A stretch of DNA of 64,000 nucleotides from Gottschalkia purinilytica (GCF_001190785.1 NZ_LGSS01000001.1:124001-188000), one strand, 5' to 3'. Positions 1 to 10,264 are shown, counted from the stretch's first letter. Numbers and translations are program-made. Notes: a model not told the origin generated them from the sequence alone.

Positions 1-602
1 TTTACGAAATAATAGTATAAGGCAAAAGTCAAATAAGACTTACCACATCCAAAATCTATTATATTAAAAGTTTCCTTACCCTTTATATGAGGAACTATAT
101 CAGAAACTATTTCTAAAAACCTATTTATTTGTTTAAATTTATCATATTTTTTATTATAAACCTTTCCACTTTCATTCATTATCCCAAGCCTTATTAAGAA
201 ATCACAAGGCGTACCTTCATTTATAATGTATTCTTTTTTTCTGTTATGACTTAAGCTTATTTGCTCTTTTGTTGGTTTCTTTTTTAATATATTTACTTTT
301 CCCTTCTTGCTTATTAAAACTTGATAATCTGCATCTATAGCAAAAAACATTCCTTGTTTAAAATAATTCTTTAACAGCTCGTCTAATTCTTCTATACTGT
401 CACTTTTACCTAAATTTTTATGCATAACTTTACTATTATATTCATATGTAAATTGAATCTTTTTTTCACCCTTTATTAATACAGGCTTTAAATTAACCTT
501 AATAAAATTATTATTATCTTTCTTTCTTTGATTACTTAAAACTCCATATATCATTTTTTCATTTTCTATTACGTCATTTAAAAGTTCATTCAAGTCTTTC
601 AT
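1..602 (-). CDS. SAM-dependent methyltransferase (partial, 3' end outside window)
   Basis: About 200 N-terminal residues are visible; the gene runs off the left edge. The ATG at 600-602 is followed by an unbroken frame. Near the cut end the protein reads IIDFGCGKSYLTFALYYYF, a class I Rossmann-fold SAM-binding motif I of the type seen in the Methyltransf_32 group. A conserved-looking SHNRKKEYI segment and a KYDKFKQINRFLE helix come before it, which match clostridial proteins of this group as I remember them. The substrate (RNA, protein or small molecule) cannot be told. The next gene on the strand, cca, ends 3 bases upstream of this start codon, so the two are probably co-transcribed. I see no separate ribosome site of AGGAGG type; the sequence GGAAAAGAGG lies close before the start, inside the end of cca. 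Confidence 0.7.
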   Translation of the reverse strand, partial: MKDLNELLNDVIENEKMIYGVLSNQRKKDNNNFIKVNLKPVLIKGEKKIQFTYEYNSKVMHKNLGKSDSIEELDELLKNYFKQGMFFAIDADYQVLISKKGKVNILKKKPTKEQISLSHNRKKEYIINEGTPCDFLIRLGIMNESGKVYNKKYDKFKQINRFLEIVSDIVPHIKGKETFNIIDFGCGKSYLTFALYYYFV

Positions 603-605
603 ATT

Positions 606-1964
606 TTATTCCTCTTTTCCAATTAAACTATCTATATCTATTTCTTTTACCAATTTAAATAACTTATCTTTATTATTGAGACTAGGATCTTCTAAAACTT
701 TATCTAATAAATATTTAAGTATTTCGCCTATTACTTTCCCTTGAGAAAATCCTAATTCCATAATATCATGACCATTGATTTTTAAATCCTTAAAGCTTAG
801 AGGTTCTTTTTTATTTAATATCTCCTCGTATCTATTTTTAAACTCACATATTTCATTAAAATCTCTGCCTTCTTTAGTACCTTTTCTATCAGCAATTTGC
901 AACTTTAATAAATCTTCTATATTATTTAATCCTACTTTGTTTATAAATTTTTTTACACTCTTATCTTTTTCAAAATTATATAAAGACATATGATATTCCA
1001 CAAGTATTTTTACTGAAAGTATTGTATCATTATCAAATTTAAGACTTCTAAGTATTTTTTCAGAAAGCTCTTCTCCTATCTTAGCATGACCATAAAAGTG
1101 TCCTATTCCTTTTTCGTCAGTTGTAAAACATTTTGGTTTTCCTATATCATGTAATAAAGCAGCCAATCTTAAATTTAGTTTTGGTTCTGTATTATCTAAT
1201 ACACACATAGTATGCTCAAATATATCTTTATCATGATTTGGATTTTTCTGTTCAAACCCAATACATTCTTCAATATCTGGTATAGTATATTTTAATAAAT
1301 CTAATTCTGACAACATTCTAATTCCCGTAGAAGGTTTATCTGATAACAAAATCTTTACAAGCTCTTCTCTTATTCTTTCTTTACTTATATTCTTAAGTAA
1401 TTCCCTTTTATTATGCATTGCATCAAAAGTTTCATTATCTATATTAAAATTTAACTTAGTAGCAAATCTAACTCCTCTAAGTATTCTAAGTGCATCTTCT
1501 TGAAATCTTTCATATGGATCTCCAACACATTTTATTAAGCTCTTTTCTAGATCTTCTATTCCGCAAAATAAGTCTATAAGTCCATCTTCATCATTATACG
1601 CTAGTGCATTAATAGTAAAATCCCTACGTTTTAAGTCATCTTTTAAATCTCTTGTAAATTCAACTTCACTAGGTTTTCTATTATTTATATACTCTTTTTC
1701 TGTTCTAAAAGTAGTTACTTCAAAAATTTTGTTATTTACAATAACACTTATAGTTCCGTGTTTTATACCTGTAGGAATAACTTTAAAATTTTTGAATATA
1801 TTAAGCATTTCATTAGGAGTTGCATTCGTACATATATCCCAGTCTTGAGGAATTTTCTTTAACAAATAATCCCTAACACAACCTCCTACTATATATCCTT
1901 TATATCCTTTGCCTTTTAATGTATCTAATATTATTTTAACTTCTTCTGGATAAACAATTTTCAT
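606..1964 (-). CDS. cca: CCA-adding tRNA nucleotidyltransferase with HD domain
   Basis: This enzyme builds or repairs the 3' CCA end of tRNAs from CTP and ATP without a template. The 452-residue protein has the class II head domain (IVGGCVRDYLL, then the DWDIC metal-binding Asp-x-Asp), the RRDFTINALAY motif and the neck motif EDALRILRGVRFA. Around residue 270 it has an HD phosphohydrolase motif (LAALLHDIGKPK), so it is a Cca with an appended HD domain. The frame is open for 13 more codons upstream, but the ATG at 1962-1964 has AGGAGG just before it and is chosen here. It precedes the methyltransferase gene in the same direction. Confidence 0.93.
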   Translation of the reverse strand: MKIVYPEEVKIILDTLKGKGYKGYIVGGCVRDYLLKKIPQDWDICTNATPNEMLNIFKNFKVIPTGIKHGTISVIVNNKIFEVTTFRTEKEYINNRKPSEVEFTRDLKDDLKRRDFTINALAYNDEDGLIDLFCGIEDLEKSLIKCVGDPYERFQEDALRILRGVRFATKLNFNIDNETFDAMHNKRELLKNISKERIREELVKILLSDKPSTGIRMLSELDLLKYTIPDIEECIGFEQKNPNHDKDIFEHTMCVLDNTEPKLNLRLAALLHDIGKPKCFTTDEKGIGHFYGHAKIGEELSEKILRSLKFDNDTILSVKILVEYHMSLYNFEKDKSVKKFINKVGLNNIEDLLKLQIADRKGTKEGRDFNEICEFKNRYEEILNKKEPLSFKDLKINGHDIMELGFSQGKVIGEILKYLLDKVLEDPSLNNKDKLFKLVKEIDIDSLIGKEE

Positions 1965-2024
1965 TTTGCTCCTCCTAGCATGAATATATACATAGTATAT
2001 CATTGTTTTTTGATATTAAATAGA

Positions 2025-2056
2025 AAATACTTTACTAGTTTACTAGTAAAGTATTT
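2025..2056 (-). terminator. Rho-independent terminator after the chemotaxis receptor gene
   Basis: A perfect 14-bp inverted repeat (AAATACTTTACTAG, loop TTTA, CTAGTAAAGTATTT) begins just past the receptor stop codon. On the minus strand it is followed by TTTTCTATTT. Confidence 0.75.
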
Positions 2057-2058
2057 TT

Positions 2059-3531
2059 TTACTCTTTTATTTCATTTTCAAGCTTATTAGATATACTATC
2101 TATTTCCTCTATACTGCTAACTACTTCTTGTATTCTAATATTTTGTTCCGTTATACCTGCTGTTACTTCTTCTATAGATGCTGAATTCTCTTGAACTGAA
2201 CTTGATATACTAAGCATTTGTTCTACTATATTCTGTGAGTTTTCTTTTAAAAGTTTAATCATATTATCCATACTTTTAGCTTGATCTAGTACATTTATAT
2301 TATTTTGACTTATCTCTTCGAATACTTTTTCTACATCATGTGTTGTATCAATACTTGCTTCAAAGGATTCTTTAACATTATCTACTTTACTTGTTACTTT
2401 CTCTGTCTTATCTCTTACTTGTTCTAGTATTACAGATATTTCTTCAGTTGAGTGTTTTGAGTTTTCTGCTAGTTTTCTTATTTCTTCAGCTACAACAGAA
2501 AAGCCCTTACCTTCCTCACCTGCTCTTGCAGCCTCTATAGCTGCATTTAATGCAAGTAAGTTTGTTTGCTCCGCTATTTGATTTATTGTGTTTAATATAC
2601 TGCCAATTAAATTGGACTGTTCATTTAGCTCTTTGAGCATTTCTACAGTTTCTTTTATATTTTCATTAACTTCATTCACTTCTTTTTTTAATATATTTAT
2701 TTTTGAATTTCCTTCATCAGTTACTATAGCAGTAGCTTTTGTTAAATCAGACATATTATTTGAAGCATTTGATATTACCTCAACTTCTTCATTGCTCATA
2801 CTTATATAGTTATTTATATCTGTTATATTATGGGCCTCAGATTCTATACTAGATGATATATAAGAGAATGTATTTGTTGTTTCTTTAGACATGTTCTCTA
2901 CAATATTAGCATTTTCTTTCAGATTATTACTAAACTTTCCTAAAACTTCTACTGTTTCTTTTACTTGTTTAAATAGTTCTTGCATTTTTTCTTTATCATT
3001 CTTGGATTCTAAATTTTTTTCATTTAACTTATCTGTTATTCTTTTAGCTACATTATTTTGAACAATAAAAATTGTCGTAACAAGTACCATATATAAGTTA
3101 AGAATTACTAATTTCTTTGAATCTAATCCCGGAAACATGCTAGTCTTATATGTAAAATAAAAATAATTTGTAAATATAATTCCTATTATTCCTGAAACAG
3201 CTATTAGCTTAGGTTGCTGATATATGGTTATAATTCCCATGCAATAATATAAAAGCAAATAGTTGCCGGTATGAGGATTCGTTTTAATAATTAAGAAACA
3301 TAATAAAAATACTCCTACAATTGTTATATATCTTACTTTATCCTCATAAATTTCTTTATAAGTAAAAATTGTAGTCAAGCCAGCAGTAATTATTCCTACA
3401 ACAACTAAAGTTATTATAGTTTTTATAGGAGCTTTACTTATTATATCTACTAAAACTCCTAATGCTAATGAAAACCACATAAGTTTAACAATAATCCTAT
3501 TCTTTTCTCTATAAGTGTTTTCTACAGACAC
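2059..3531 (-). CDS. Methyl-accepting chemotaxis protein
   Basis: A 490-residue sensory receptor that would couple a membrane signal to CheA and CheW. The N-terminal ~170 residues are hydrophobic with about six predicted membrane spans and almost no extracellular loop domain. There is no obvious HAMP domain. The rest is the cytoplasmic coiled-coil signalling domain with the near-invariant hairpin tip ([19 protein letters not shown], then [13 protein letters not shown]). The start is a GTG at 3529-3531 with GGAGGT nine bases upstream. A compact multi-span sensor implies that it senses within the membrane or interacts with a partner, but the ligand is unknown. No other che or flagellar gene is in the window, so this is an orphan receptor. 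Confidence 0.9.
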   Translation of the reverse strand: MSVENTYREKNRIIVKLMWFSLALGVLVDIISKAPIKTIITLVVVGIITAGLTTIFTYKEIYEDKVRYITIVGVFLLCFLIIKTNPHTGNYLLLYYCMGIITIYQQPKLIAVSGIIGIIFTNYFYFTYKTSMFPGLDSKKLVILNLYMVLVTTIFIVQNNVAKRITDKLNEKNLESKNDKEKMQELFKQVKETVEVLGKFSNNLKENANIVENMSKETTNTFSYISSSIESEAHNITDINNYISMSNEEVEVISNASNNMSDLTKATAIVTDEGNSKINILKKEVNEVNENIKETVEMLKELNEQSNLIGSILNTINQIAEQTNLLALNAAIEAARAGEEGKGFSVVAEEIRKLAENSKHSTEEISVILEQVRDKTEKVTSKVDNVKESFEASIDTTHDVEKVFEEISQNNINVLDQAKSMDNMIKLLKENSQNIVEQMLSISSSVQENSASIEEVTAGITEQNIRIQEVVSSIEEIDSISNKLENEIKE

Positions 3532-3900
3532 TTCTACTCTACCTCCAATATGTGTTTTTGTAATTTAATGTTATTTATTCTATTTATTTTATTATTTTCC
3601 TTTTTTTATTTTATATTTCTGCATATTTAGTCATTTTGTACTAAGTATTATGTAGAATATATAGTAAAATGTATTACATATGTTTCAAACTTTGTTCTTA
3701 TAACGTTAAAGCTATTTCTATTAAAATTTAACTCATTAAATAATTCTATAACAATGTTAAAGTAGTATAAATATAACTAATAATAAATATTTCAGAAATA
3801 TTTATTATTAGTTATATTACTTTATAAAAATTCTTTTCTTAATAAATCCATCATTATGTAATATTTAAGTTAGTTTTATATATCATAATCAATGTATTAT
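3532..3900. other. Intergenic region with one terminator hairpin
   Basis: AT-rich, with no open frame of note. It contains the receptor's ribosome site at the left end. At 3776-3814 there is a long AT hairpin (AACTAATAATAAATATTTC with its complement), a probable terminator for the Nudix gene. I found no convincing sigma-D-type motility promoter. Confidence 0.5.
3776..3814 (-). terminator. Probable terminator of the Nudix hydrolase gene
   Basis: A near-perfect inverted repeat, AACTAATAATAAATATTTC / GAAATATTTATTATTAGTT, lies about 90 bases after the Nudix stop codon. The T-rich tail on the minus strand is only moderate. Confidence 0.5.
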
Positions 3901-4359
3901 TTAATAAAAGACAACTTCTTCCTTAACAAGCTTTCCATCATCGTATATCAATTTCCCTGAAAATAATTTATTTTTACTTAACCAGCTTAGAAACACTCTA
4001 TCTCCTTCCCACATATTTAATTCATTAACTAAATTATCTTCTATCCATTCTAAATCTCCTTCATCAGATTCTGTAAGCTCCCCTTCGAATTCATTAGCTG
4101 TATATAGAAACATATACCAATCCTCATCATCTTTAAACTTAGGAAAAGTAAGTATCCCTCTAAGTACTGGTCTTTTTATAGTTAAACCACTTTCTTCCTT
4201 GACCTCTCTAATAATACAATCTTCAGGAGATTCTCCTAGCTCCATCTTTCCTCCTAATCCTACCCATTTTCCTTCGTGAACATCATTAAGTTTTTTATTT
4301 CTATATAACATAAGTGTTTTTCCATCATTTTTTACATAGCACATAGTTGTAAGTTTCAT
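3901..4359 (-). CDS. Nudix hydrolase (MutT-like)
   Basis: A 152-residue protein containing a full Nudix box: GGKMELGESPEDCIIREVKE followed by ESGL, which fits the GX5EX7REUXEEXGU pattern, with the REVKEES glutamates that bind divalent metal. Proteins of this length and type (MTH1/MutT-like) usually hydrolyse oxidised or non-canonical nucleoside triphosphates such as 8-oxo-dGTP, but the exact substrate is not shown by sequence. The ATG is preceded by AAAGG. It is a single gene with long gaps on either side and so is probably its own transcription unit. Confidence 0.85.
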   Translation of the reverse strand: MKLTTMCYVKNDGKTLMLYRNKKLNDVHEGKWVGLGGKMELGESPEDCIIREVKEESGLTIKRPVLRGILTFPKFKDDEDWYMFLYTANEFEGELTESDEGDLEWIEDNLVNELNMWEGDRVFLSWLSKNKLFSGKLIYDDGKLVKEEVVFY

Positions 4360-4584
4360 ATTAATTTTCCTTTCTCTTGTATGTTTTTATCTTTCTATAT
4401 ATTAATACACATTCATAGTAGCTTTAAAAATTAATAATAAATCTATTAATTTTTTATACTATTCATTATTGATATAATCTATCTTAATACAAAAATATGT
4501 AAATATTTCATAAACTCTTATAAATAAATTTTTAGTTAATAAATATTATTTTTCTTTATCACTTTACCTTACTTGTAGAAATAT

Positions 4585-4613
4585 AAAGACTGGTTTATAT
4601 AAACCAGTCTTTT
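4585..4613 (-). terminator. Terminator of the ilvC-ilvD-ilvB operon
   Basis: An inverted repeat, AAAGACTGGTTTA / TAAACCAGTCTTT, lies 16 bases past the ilvB stop codon. On the minus strand it is followed by a T-rich stretch. Confidence 0.75.
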
Positions 4614-4628
4614 ATAAAAAAGTATTTA

Positions 4629-6290
4629 TTATTTTATTACTAAATCATTAATAGCTTTTCCAGGTGGAACTATAGGATATACACCTGAATTTTTATTTAT
4701 TAAACATTCTACTAAAACAGGTCTATTATTATTAGAAACTTTATTAAGAACGTCACTTAAACTCTTTATTGTATCTACTCTATATCCTTCTATTCTATAA
4801 GCTTCTGCTAGTTTTAAGTAATCCACTTCGTCTCCTAAATCTGTTTGTGAATATTTTTTATCTTGGAATAAATTCTGCCACTGTCTAACCATACCAAGAC
4901 TACTATTATTAAATAATAGTATTATAATAGGTAAGTTATGTTTCGTAACAGTAGCTAACTCATTACAATTCATTCTAAAGCTACCATCACCAGTAACAAG
5001 TATCACTCTTTTTTCTGGATTTCCTAGTTGTGCACCTATAGCTGCACCTAATCCGAAACCCATAGTTCCTAATCCTCCAGATGTTATAAATGTTCTTGGT
5101 TCTTTAAAGTTCCAGTGCTGAGCAGTCCACATTTGATGTTGCCCTACATCTGTAGATACTATAGATTCACTTCCTAAAACTTCACAAGCTACATTTAAAA
5201 TGTTCTGTGGTATGAATTCATCATCATTTATTTCTTTTTGATGTTTCCAACTCTCTATTTGATCTAACCATTCTTGTCTATTTTTATCTTCTATACAATT
5301 TATTAGTTCATTTAATATAATTTTGACATCTCCAACTAAAGAAATATCTGCTCTTATATTTTTAGATATCTCTGTTTCATCGATATCTATATGAATTATT
5401 TTTGATTTTGGAGCAAATTTATCTGGATTACCTATTACCCTATCACTAAATCTAGCTCCTATAGCAATAATTAAGTCACTTTTATTAACACTTAAATTAG
5501 CTTCCTTTGATCCATGCATACCTACTAATCCTAAAGACAGTCTATCTTTTCTATCAATTGAACCAAGACTCATTAGAGTATTTACTATTGGTATGTCTCC
5601 CTTATTAGAAAAATTTTGAAGTTCCTTAGACGCATTAGAAATGATGATACCTCCACCTGCATATATAACAGGTTTTTGAGCTTTATTTATCTCATTAGCT
5701 ATATCTTTTAATGCTTCTTCCTGAATAGCTACCTTTTCTTCATTATCAGTTTTATCAATTTGATCTTCTTTTTTGTATTCGGCATAACTAAGGAACACAT
5801 CTTTAGGTATGTCTACAAGTACAGGACCAGGTCTCCCATTTTTAGCTATTTGAAATGCTCTTCTCAAAGTATCAGCTAATTTTTCAATACTTTTAACAAG
5901 AAAATTATGCTTTGTTATAGGTATAGTAACACCAGTTATATCGATCTCTTGAAAAGAATCTTTACCAATTAAATTATTAGCAACTTGCCCTGTTATTACT
6001 ACCATTGGAACAGAATCCATATATGCATTAGCTATCCCTGTTACAGTATTTGTAGCTCCAGGTCCTGATGTAGCAATACAAACCCCTACTTTACCTGTTA
6101 CTCTAGCATATGCATCTGCAGCATGAGAAGCTCCTTGTTCATGAGATGTTCTAACATGATTAAAATGATCCATCTCATCATACAGAGCATCATATAAGGG
6201 GATAACTGCTCCCCCAGGATACCCAAATATTACATCTACATCTTGCTCTTTCAAACACTTTAATACTATTTGTGCTCCACTTAGTTTCAA
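4629..6290 (-). CDS. ilvB: Acetolactate synthase, catalytic subunit (first copy)
   Basis: A 553-residue ThDP- and FAD-dependent enzyme that condenses two pyruvates to acetolactate, or pyruvate with 2-oxobutyrate, the first common step of Val/Leu and Ile synthesis. It has the N-terminal GYPGGAVIPLYDAL motif with the FGYPGG loop, the catalytic Glu region (RTSHEQGASHAADAYAR), and the ThDP-binding GDGSFRMN...NN stretch near residue 430. The start codon is a TTG at 6288-6290 with GGAG six bases upstream. It is the last gene of ilvC-ilvD-ilvB, 28 bases after ilvD. Unlike the second copy at 28797-30407 it has no adjacent small subunit, so it may borrow IlvN from that operon or work without one. Confidence 0.93.
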   Translation of the reverse strand: MKLSGAQIVLKCLKEQDVDVIFGYPGGAVIPLYDALYDEMDHFNHVRTSHEQGASHAADAYARVTGKVGVCIATSGPGATNTVTGIANAYMDSVPMVVITGQVANNLIGKDSFQEIDITGVTIPITKHNFLVKSIEKLADTLRRAFQIAKNGRPGPVLVDIPKDVFLSYAEYKKEDQIDKTDNEEKVAIQEEALKDIANEINKAQKPVIYAGGGIIISNASKELQNFSNKGDIPIVNTLMSLGSIDRKDRLSLGLVGMHGSKEANLSVNKSDLIIAIGARFSDRVIGNPDKFAPKSKIIHIDIDETEISKNIRADISLVGDVKIILNELINCIEDKNRQEWLDQIESWKHQKEINDDEFIPQNILNVACEVLGSESIVSTDVGQHQMWTAQHWNFKEPRTFITSGGLGTMGFGLGAAIGAQLGNPEKRVILVTGDGSFRMNCNELATVTKHNLPIIILLFNNSSLGMVRQWQNLFQDKKYSQTDLGDEVDYLKLAEAYRIEGYRVDTIKSLSDVLNKVSNNNRPVLVECLINKNSGVYPIVPPGKAINDLVIK

Positions 6291-6318
6291 CCCTATCTCC
6301 TTCTTTCTTATATCGCTA

Positions 6319-7980
6319 CTATTTTATTTTACAAACAGCTCCGTAAGATGCAGATGAGACTAGTTTTGAATATTTCGCAAGATATCCAGTTACTGATGGT
6401 TCTTTTATAACTAAATCTTTTCTTCTTTTTTCAAGTTCTTCTTCGTCAACAAGTAAATCTAGCTTTCCTTCTAAAATATCTATATCTATAATATCTCCGT
6501 CTTTAACCAGACCTATCGGACCACCTTCTATTGCCTCTGGTGATACATGCCCTATTGCAGATCCTCTAGTTCCTCCAGAAAATCTACCATCTGTTATTAA
6601 TGCAACATCTTTATCCAATCCCATTCCTGCTAAAGCAGATGTTGGAGTTAACATTTCTCTCATACCTGGACCACCTTTAGGTCCTTCATATCTTATAATT
6701 ACAATGTCACCTTTGTTTATTTTTCCACCTAGTATTTCTTCAACAGCATCTTCTTCACAATCAAATACTCTTGCTTTACCTTTATTCTTTAGCATATTTT
6801 CAGCAACAGCAGCTCTTTTAACAACAGATCCTTCTGGAGCTAAACTTCCCTTTAATATAGCTATTCCTCCTGTTTCGCTATAAGGCTTATCAATAGAAGC
6901 AATAATTTCATCTCCTATTTTTTTACTGTCTTTAATTATTTCACCTATAGTTACACCTGTTACTGTTTTTTGATCTAAATGAATAAGATCTTTTTTACTC
7001 AGTTCATTCATTACAGCAGAAATTCCACCTACTTCATTTAGCTCTTCTATATGGTATGGTCCTGCTGGACTTAATCTACATAAGTTTGGAGTTTTTTGAC
7101 TTATATCATTAATCTTATCTAGATCAATTTTTACTCCTGCTTCAGTTGCAATTGCAGTTAAATGTAAAACTGTATTTGATGAACATCCTAACGCCATATC
7201 AACAGTAAGAGCATTTTCAAATGCTTTTTCAGTTAATATATCACTTGGTAGAACTTGATCTCTTACTAAGTCCATTATTTTCATACCTGCTAGTTTCGCA
7301 AGTCTTCTTCTTTCAGCAAATACAGCTGGTATAGTTCCATTTCCTGGCAAAGCCATACCTAATACTTCAGAAATACAGTTCATTGAATTAGCTGTAAACA
7401 TTCCCGAACATGATCCACATCCCGGACAAGCTTTATCTTCTAATTCATATAGTTCTTCTTCTGACATTTTGCCACTTGTTACAGCTCCAACACCTTCGAA
7501 CACTGTTATTAAATCTACTTTTTTCCCATTATGTTTACCAGCTAACATAGGTCCACCACTTATTATTATGCAAGGAATATTTAATCTAGCAGCTGCCATA
7601 AGCATAGCTGGAACTGTTTTATCACAGTTAGGTATCAATACAAGTCCATCTAATCCATGTCCTTTTGCCATTATCTCTATACTATCTGCAATCAGCTCTC
7701 TACTAGCTAATGAATATCTCATACCTTCATGATTCATTGCTATACCATCACATACAGCTATTGTAGAGAATTCTAATGGAGTACCGCCCTCCATTAGAAC
7801 ACCTTTTTTAGCACTTTCTACTATGTCTTTTAAACCTATATGTCCAGGTACTAGTTCGTTGTATGAGTTTACAATACCTATAAAAGGTTTTTCAATTTCT
7901 TTTTGGCTAAGTCCTAAAGCCTTTAATAAAGATCTATGAGGTGCTTTTTCTACACCTCTTTTAACTGAATCACTTCTCAT
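6319..7980 (-). CDS. ilvD: Dihydroxy-acid dehydratase
   Basis: A 553-residue iron-sulfur dehydratase that converts dihydroxy-isovalerate and dihydroxy-methylvalerate to the keto acids of valine and isoleucine. The cluster-binding cysteines are visible in NCDKTVP (first third) and [18 protein letters not shown], and the C-terminal FSGGTRG and SPEA motifs match the family. Length is normal. It is in the middle of the ilvC-ilvD-ilvB operon, with short gaps of 34 and 28 bases, and so should be controlled by the Ile T-box upstream of ilvC. Confidence 0.96.
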   Translation of the reverse strand: MRSDSVKRGVEKAPHRSLLKALGLSQKEIEKPFIGIVNSYNELVPGHIGLKDIVESAKKGVLMEGGTPLEFSTIAVCDGIAMNHEGMRYSLASRELIADSIEIMAKGHGLDGLVLIPNCDKTVPAMLMAAARLNIPCIIISGGPMLAGKHNGKKVDLITVFEGVGAVTSGKMSEEELYELEDKACPGCGSCSGMFTANSMNCISEVLGMALPGNGTIPAVFAERRRLAKLAGMKIMDLVRDQVLPSDILTEKAFENALTVDMALGCSSNTVLHLTAIATEAGVKIDLDKINDISQKTPNLCRLSPAGPYHIEELNEVGGISAVMNELSKKDLIHLDQKTVTGVTIGEIIKDSKKIGDEIIASIDKPYSETGGIAILKGSLAPEGSVVKRAAVAENMLKNKGKARVFDCEEDAVEEILGGKINKGDIVIIRYEGPKGGPGMREMLTPTSALAGMGLDKDVALITDGRFSGGTRGSAIGHVSPEAIEGGPIGLVKDGDIIDIDILEGKLDLLVDEEELEKRRKDLVIKEPSVTGYLAKYSKLVSSASYGAVCKIK

Positions 7981-8014
7981 TAGTACCCTCTCCCATTTAT
8001 TAAATCTATAAAAT

Positions 8015-9007
8015 TTATTTCTTAATCCAAGACATCATACTTCTTAAGTTTTTACCTACTTCTACTATTGGGTGTTCAAGTTCTGCTTTTTTAATAGCAT
8101 TAAATTGAGGTCTATTTAATTGGTTTTCTTGTAACCAGTTTCTTGCAAATATACCTTCTTGGATTTCTTTTAATACTTTCTTCATTTCTTTTCTTGTTTC
8201 TTCTGTTACAATTCTTCTTCCTATCATGTAATCCCCGTATTCAGCAGTATCACTTACACTATATCTCATTTTTTCAAATCCACCTTCATATAAAAGGTCT
8301 ACGATTAATTTAAGTTCATGTAAACATTCAAAATATGCGATTTCTGGTTGGTATCCAGCTTCAACTAATGTATCAAAACCTGCCTTTACAAGTTCTGTAG
8401 CTCCTCCACATAATACCGCTTGCTCACCAAATAAGTCAGTTTCTGTTTCTTCTTTAAAAGTAGTTTCTAAAACTCCTGCTTTTGTTCCACCTACACCTTT
8501 AGCATAAGCTAATGCTATATCTTTAGCTTTACCTGTATAGTCTTGATATACTGCAAATAATGCTGGTACTCCAAAACCTTCTTCATAAACTCTTCTTACT
8601 AAGTGTCCAGGTCCTTTAGGTGCAACCATGAATACATCTACATTATTTGGAGGCACTATTTGACCAAAGTGAATATTAAATCCATGAGCAAATGCCAATG
8701 CATCTCCTTCTTTTAAGTTTGGTTCAATAGACTCTTTATAAACTGCTGCTTGCTTTTCATCTGGTAAAAGAATCATAACAACATTACTTTGTTTAACAGC
8801 TTCAGCTACTTCTGCTACTTGTAATCCTGCACTTTCAGCTTTTTCCCATGATTTACTTCCATTATATAATCCTACTATAACGTCTAATCCACTTTCTTTT
8901 AAGTTTAAGGCATGAGCATGTCCTTGACTTCCATATCCTATAATTGCTACCTTTTTACCTTTTAATAAATCTAAACTTGCATCTGAATCATAATACATTC
9001 TTGCCAT
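8015..9007 (-). CDS. ilvC: Ketol-acid reductoisomerase (class I)
   Basis: A 330-residue short-form enzyme that isomerises and reduces acetolactate and aceto-hydroxybutyrate. The Rossmann motif [12 protein letters not shown] starts at residue 24. The C-terminal knotted domain carries the metal-binding Asp and Glu residues ([17 protein letters not shown]). The cofactor loop after strand 2 reads GLYNGSKSW, with Tyr48 where I expect an Arg in many NADPH-preferring relatives. This could affect cofactor choice but is an inference. It is the first gene of the operon, with the ribosome site AAAGGGGGAA before the ATG and an Ile T-box leader upstream. Confidence 0.96.
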   Translation of the reverse strand: MARMYYDSDASLDLLKGKKVAIIGYGSQGHAHALNLKESGLDVIVGLYNGSKSWEKAESAGLQVAEVAEAVKQSNVVMILLPDEKQAAVYKESIEPNLKEGDALAFAHGFNIHFGQIVPPNNVDVFMVAPKGPGHLVRRVYEEGFGVPALFAVYQDYTGKAKDIALAYAKGVGGTKAGVLETTFKEETETDLFGEQAVLCGGATELVKAGFDTLVEAGYQPEIAYFECLHELKLIVDLLYEGGFEKMRYSVSDTAEYGDYMIGRRIVTEETRKEMKKVLKEIQEGIFARNWLQENQLNRPQFNAIKKAELEHPIVEVGKNLRSMMSWIKK

Positions 9008-9107
9008 TTTAAAGTTCCCCCTTAAAGTTAAATAATTTTTTTATTTATATCAACTAACTTCCAATTGTTTATGTATGTTAGTTATTAGTTTTTTTAATTT
9101 TGGGTTT

Positions 9108-9453
9108 AAAAAAAATCTTCCGTCCTCTATAGATATACAATCTATAGGGACGAAAGATTTGCTTCCGTGGTACCACCCTATTTCACACCTTCACAGATGT
9201 CTCAACATCAGATCAAAAGCTAATTAGTATCTTTTAATCCTATCTATATAACGGTAGCAGCCGGCCTAATCTACTAAGATATTTCTTTTCAAATAGGCAA
9301 TTCAGGAGTGATCATTATATACCAGTATTAACACTAACTTTCAGCAAATGTTAGCTCTCTGTAGTTAATAACAAAGTACCTTTGTCTCCATCATAATATT
9401 TTTAATATTCAAACTTAATATTTTAAATATTCAGAATTTATCTTTTTAATATT
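9108..9453 (-). promoter_or_regulatory. T-box leader, isoleucine specifier, upstream of ilvC
   Basis: On the minus strand the order is AGAGAG (stem I GA motif, near 9360), the specifier ATC (plus positions 9310-9312) followed by ACTCCTGAA, then the T-box AGGGTGGTACCACGG (about 9165-9180), then a strong terminator at 9109-9160. The terminator stem pairs CGTCC with GGACG and ends in a run of T. ATC is an Ile codon, so uncharged isoleucyl tRNA should allow read-through into ilvC-ilvD-ilvB. Confidence 0.93.
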
Positions 9454-9460
9454 AATGTTC

Positions 9461-9489
9461 ATTATACATTTAAGCATATATGTTGTCAA
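9461..9489 (-). promoter_or_regulatory. Promoter of the ilvC T-box leader
   Basis: Consensus sigma-A promoter on the minus strand: TTGACA (complement of 9484-9489), a 17-base spacer and TATAAT (complement of 9461-9466). This puts the transcript start near 9453, about 90 bases before the AGAGAG motif. Confidence 0.85.
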
Positions 9490-9882
9490 CAATATTTTCT
9501 TTTAAATTACTATTTTTTTTATAACTAAAGTATACAGCGTATAATCAAGCGCATATTTTGAAACATAAACTTGTAATATGTAAAAATATAGTTAGTAATA
9601 TTAAGTACCTATATGACATGTTTATTTAAAAGTATTATATTTATGAATAAATATATTTAAAGATTAATAATAATTTTAAAGATCGATCTTAATTAATTTA
9701 TTGAATTACTTTGTAAATTAGACCAAAACTATTTATATTGCTAATTTTATTTTAATTTATTTTAAACGATAAATATATATCAGTAAACATAATTTTATTA
9801 AAAGTTAATATAATCTAATAATTAGTCTAATAATTTATTTATAATTTTTTATTTTTTCTTTAAATTTATTTAGTTTTTTCTA
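9490..9882. other. AT-rich spacer between two divergent T-box operons
   Basis: About 390 bases with no open frame or hairpin that I can support. It separates the leftward ilvC promoter from the rightward cimA promoter. Confidence 0.5.
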
Positions 9883-9911
9883 TTGACATTAAATAGATTA
9901 CTTGATAGAAT
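9883..9911 (+). promoter_or_regulatory. Promoter of the cimA-leuCDB T-box leader
   Basis: TTGACA at 9883-9888, a 17-base spacer and TAGAAT at 9906-9911. The same -10 hexamer and spacing occur at the leuA promoter. Confidence 0.82.
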
Positions 9912-9917
9912 ACAAAA

Positions 9918-10245
9918 TAATTTAATTTTTCTGAAATTCTAACATGTTAACTCATAGATATTAAATTAAAATTGTGATAAATGCCAAGAAGGAGAAAGGT
10001 ATTTTATTTTAATAGTCACAGAGAGTCGGTAATTGCTGAGAGCCGATACTGTTAGTAATATGCGAATCACTCCTGAGCAGTATCTTCCAAAAGTCTGCAC
10101 TTAGTAGTTGATACCGGTTAGCTTCGTTAAAAGCTTTAGGTTTGATAGAACTGAAATAAGTGGTGTCTTTTTCGACACAATTAAGGTGGTACCACGGGTC
10201 TTAAGCTCGTCCTTTGTATATTAGCAAGGACGGGCTTTTATTATT
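9918..10245 (+). promoter_or_regulatory. T-box leader, isoleucine specifier, upstream of cimA
   Basis: AGAGAG begins near 10018. The specifier ATC lies at 10066-10068, followed by ACTCCTGAGCAG. The T-box AAGGTGGTACCACGGG is at about 10187-10199, and the terminator GCTCGTCCTT / AAGGACGGGC with TTTTATTATTTT is at 10205-10246. The Ile codon agrees with the first downstream gene being citramalate synthase, the entry point of the threonine-independent isoleucine pathway. Confidence 0.93.
9925..9939 (+). promoter_or_regulatory. Possible CodY-type operator
   Basis: ATTTTTCTGAAATTC just downstream of the expected transcript start differs at three positions from the AATTTTCWGAAAATT consensus known for CodY. 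The position would suit repression, but an AT-rich genome gives chance matches. Confidence 0.28.
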
Positions 10246-10264
10246 TTATCAAGGAGGGTTTGGT

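Noticed and set aside
10214-10264. Upstream TTG start for cimA
   Set aside because: It lies in the T-box terminator; the GTG at 10265 has a perfect ribosome site.
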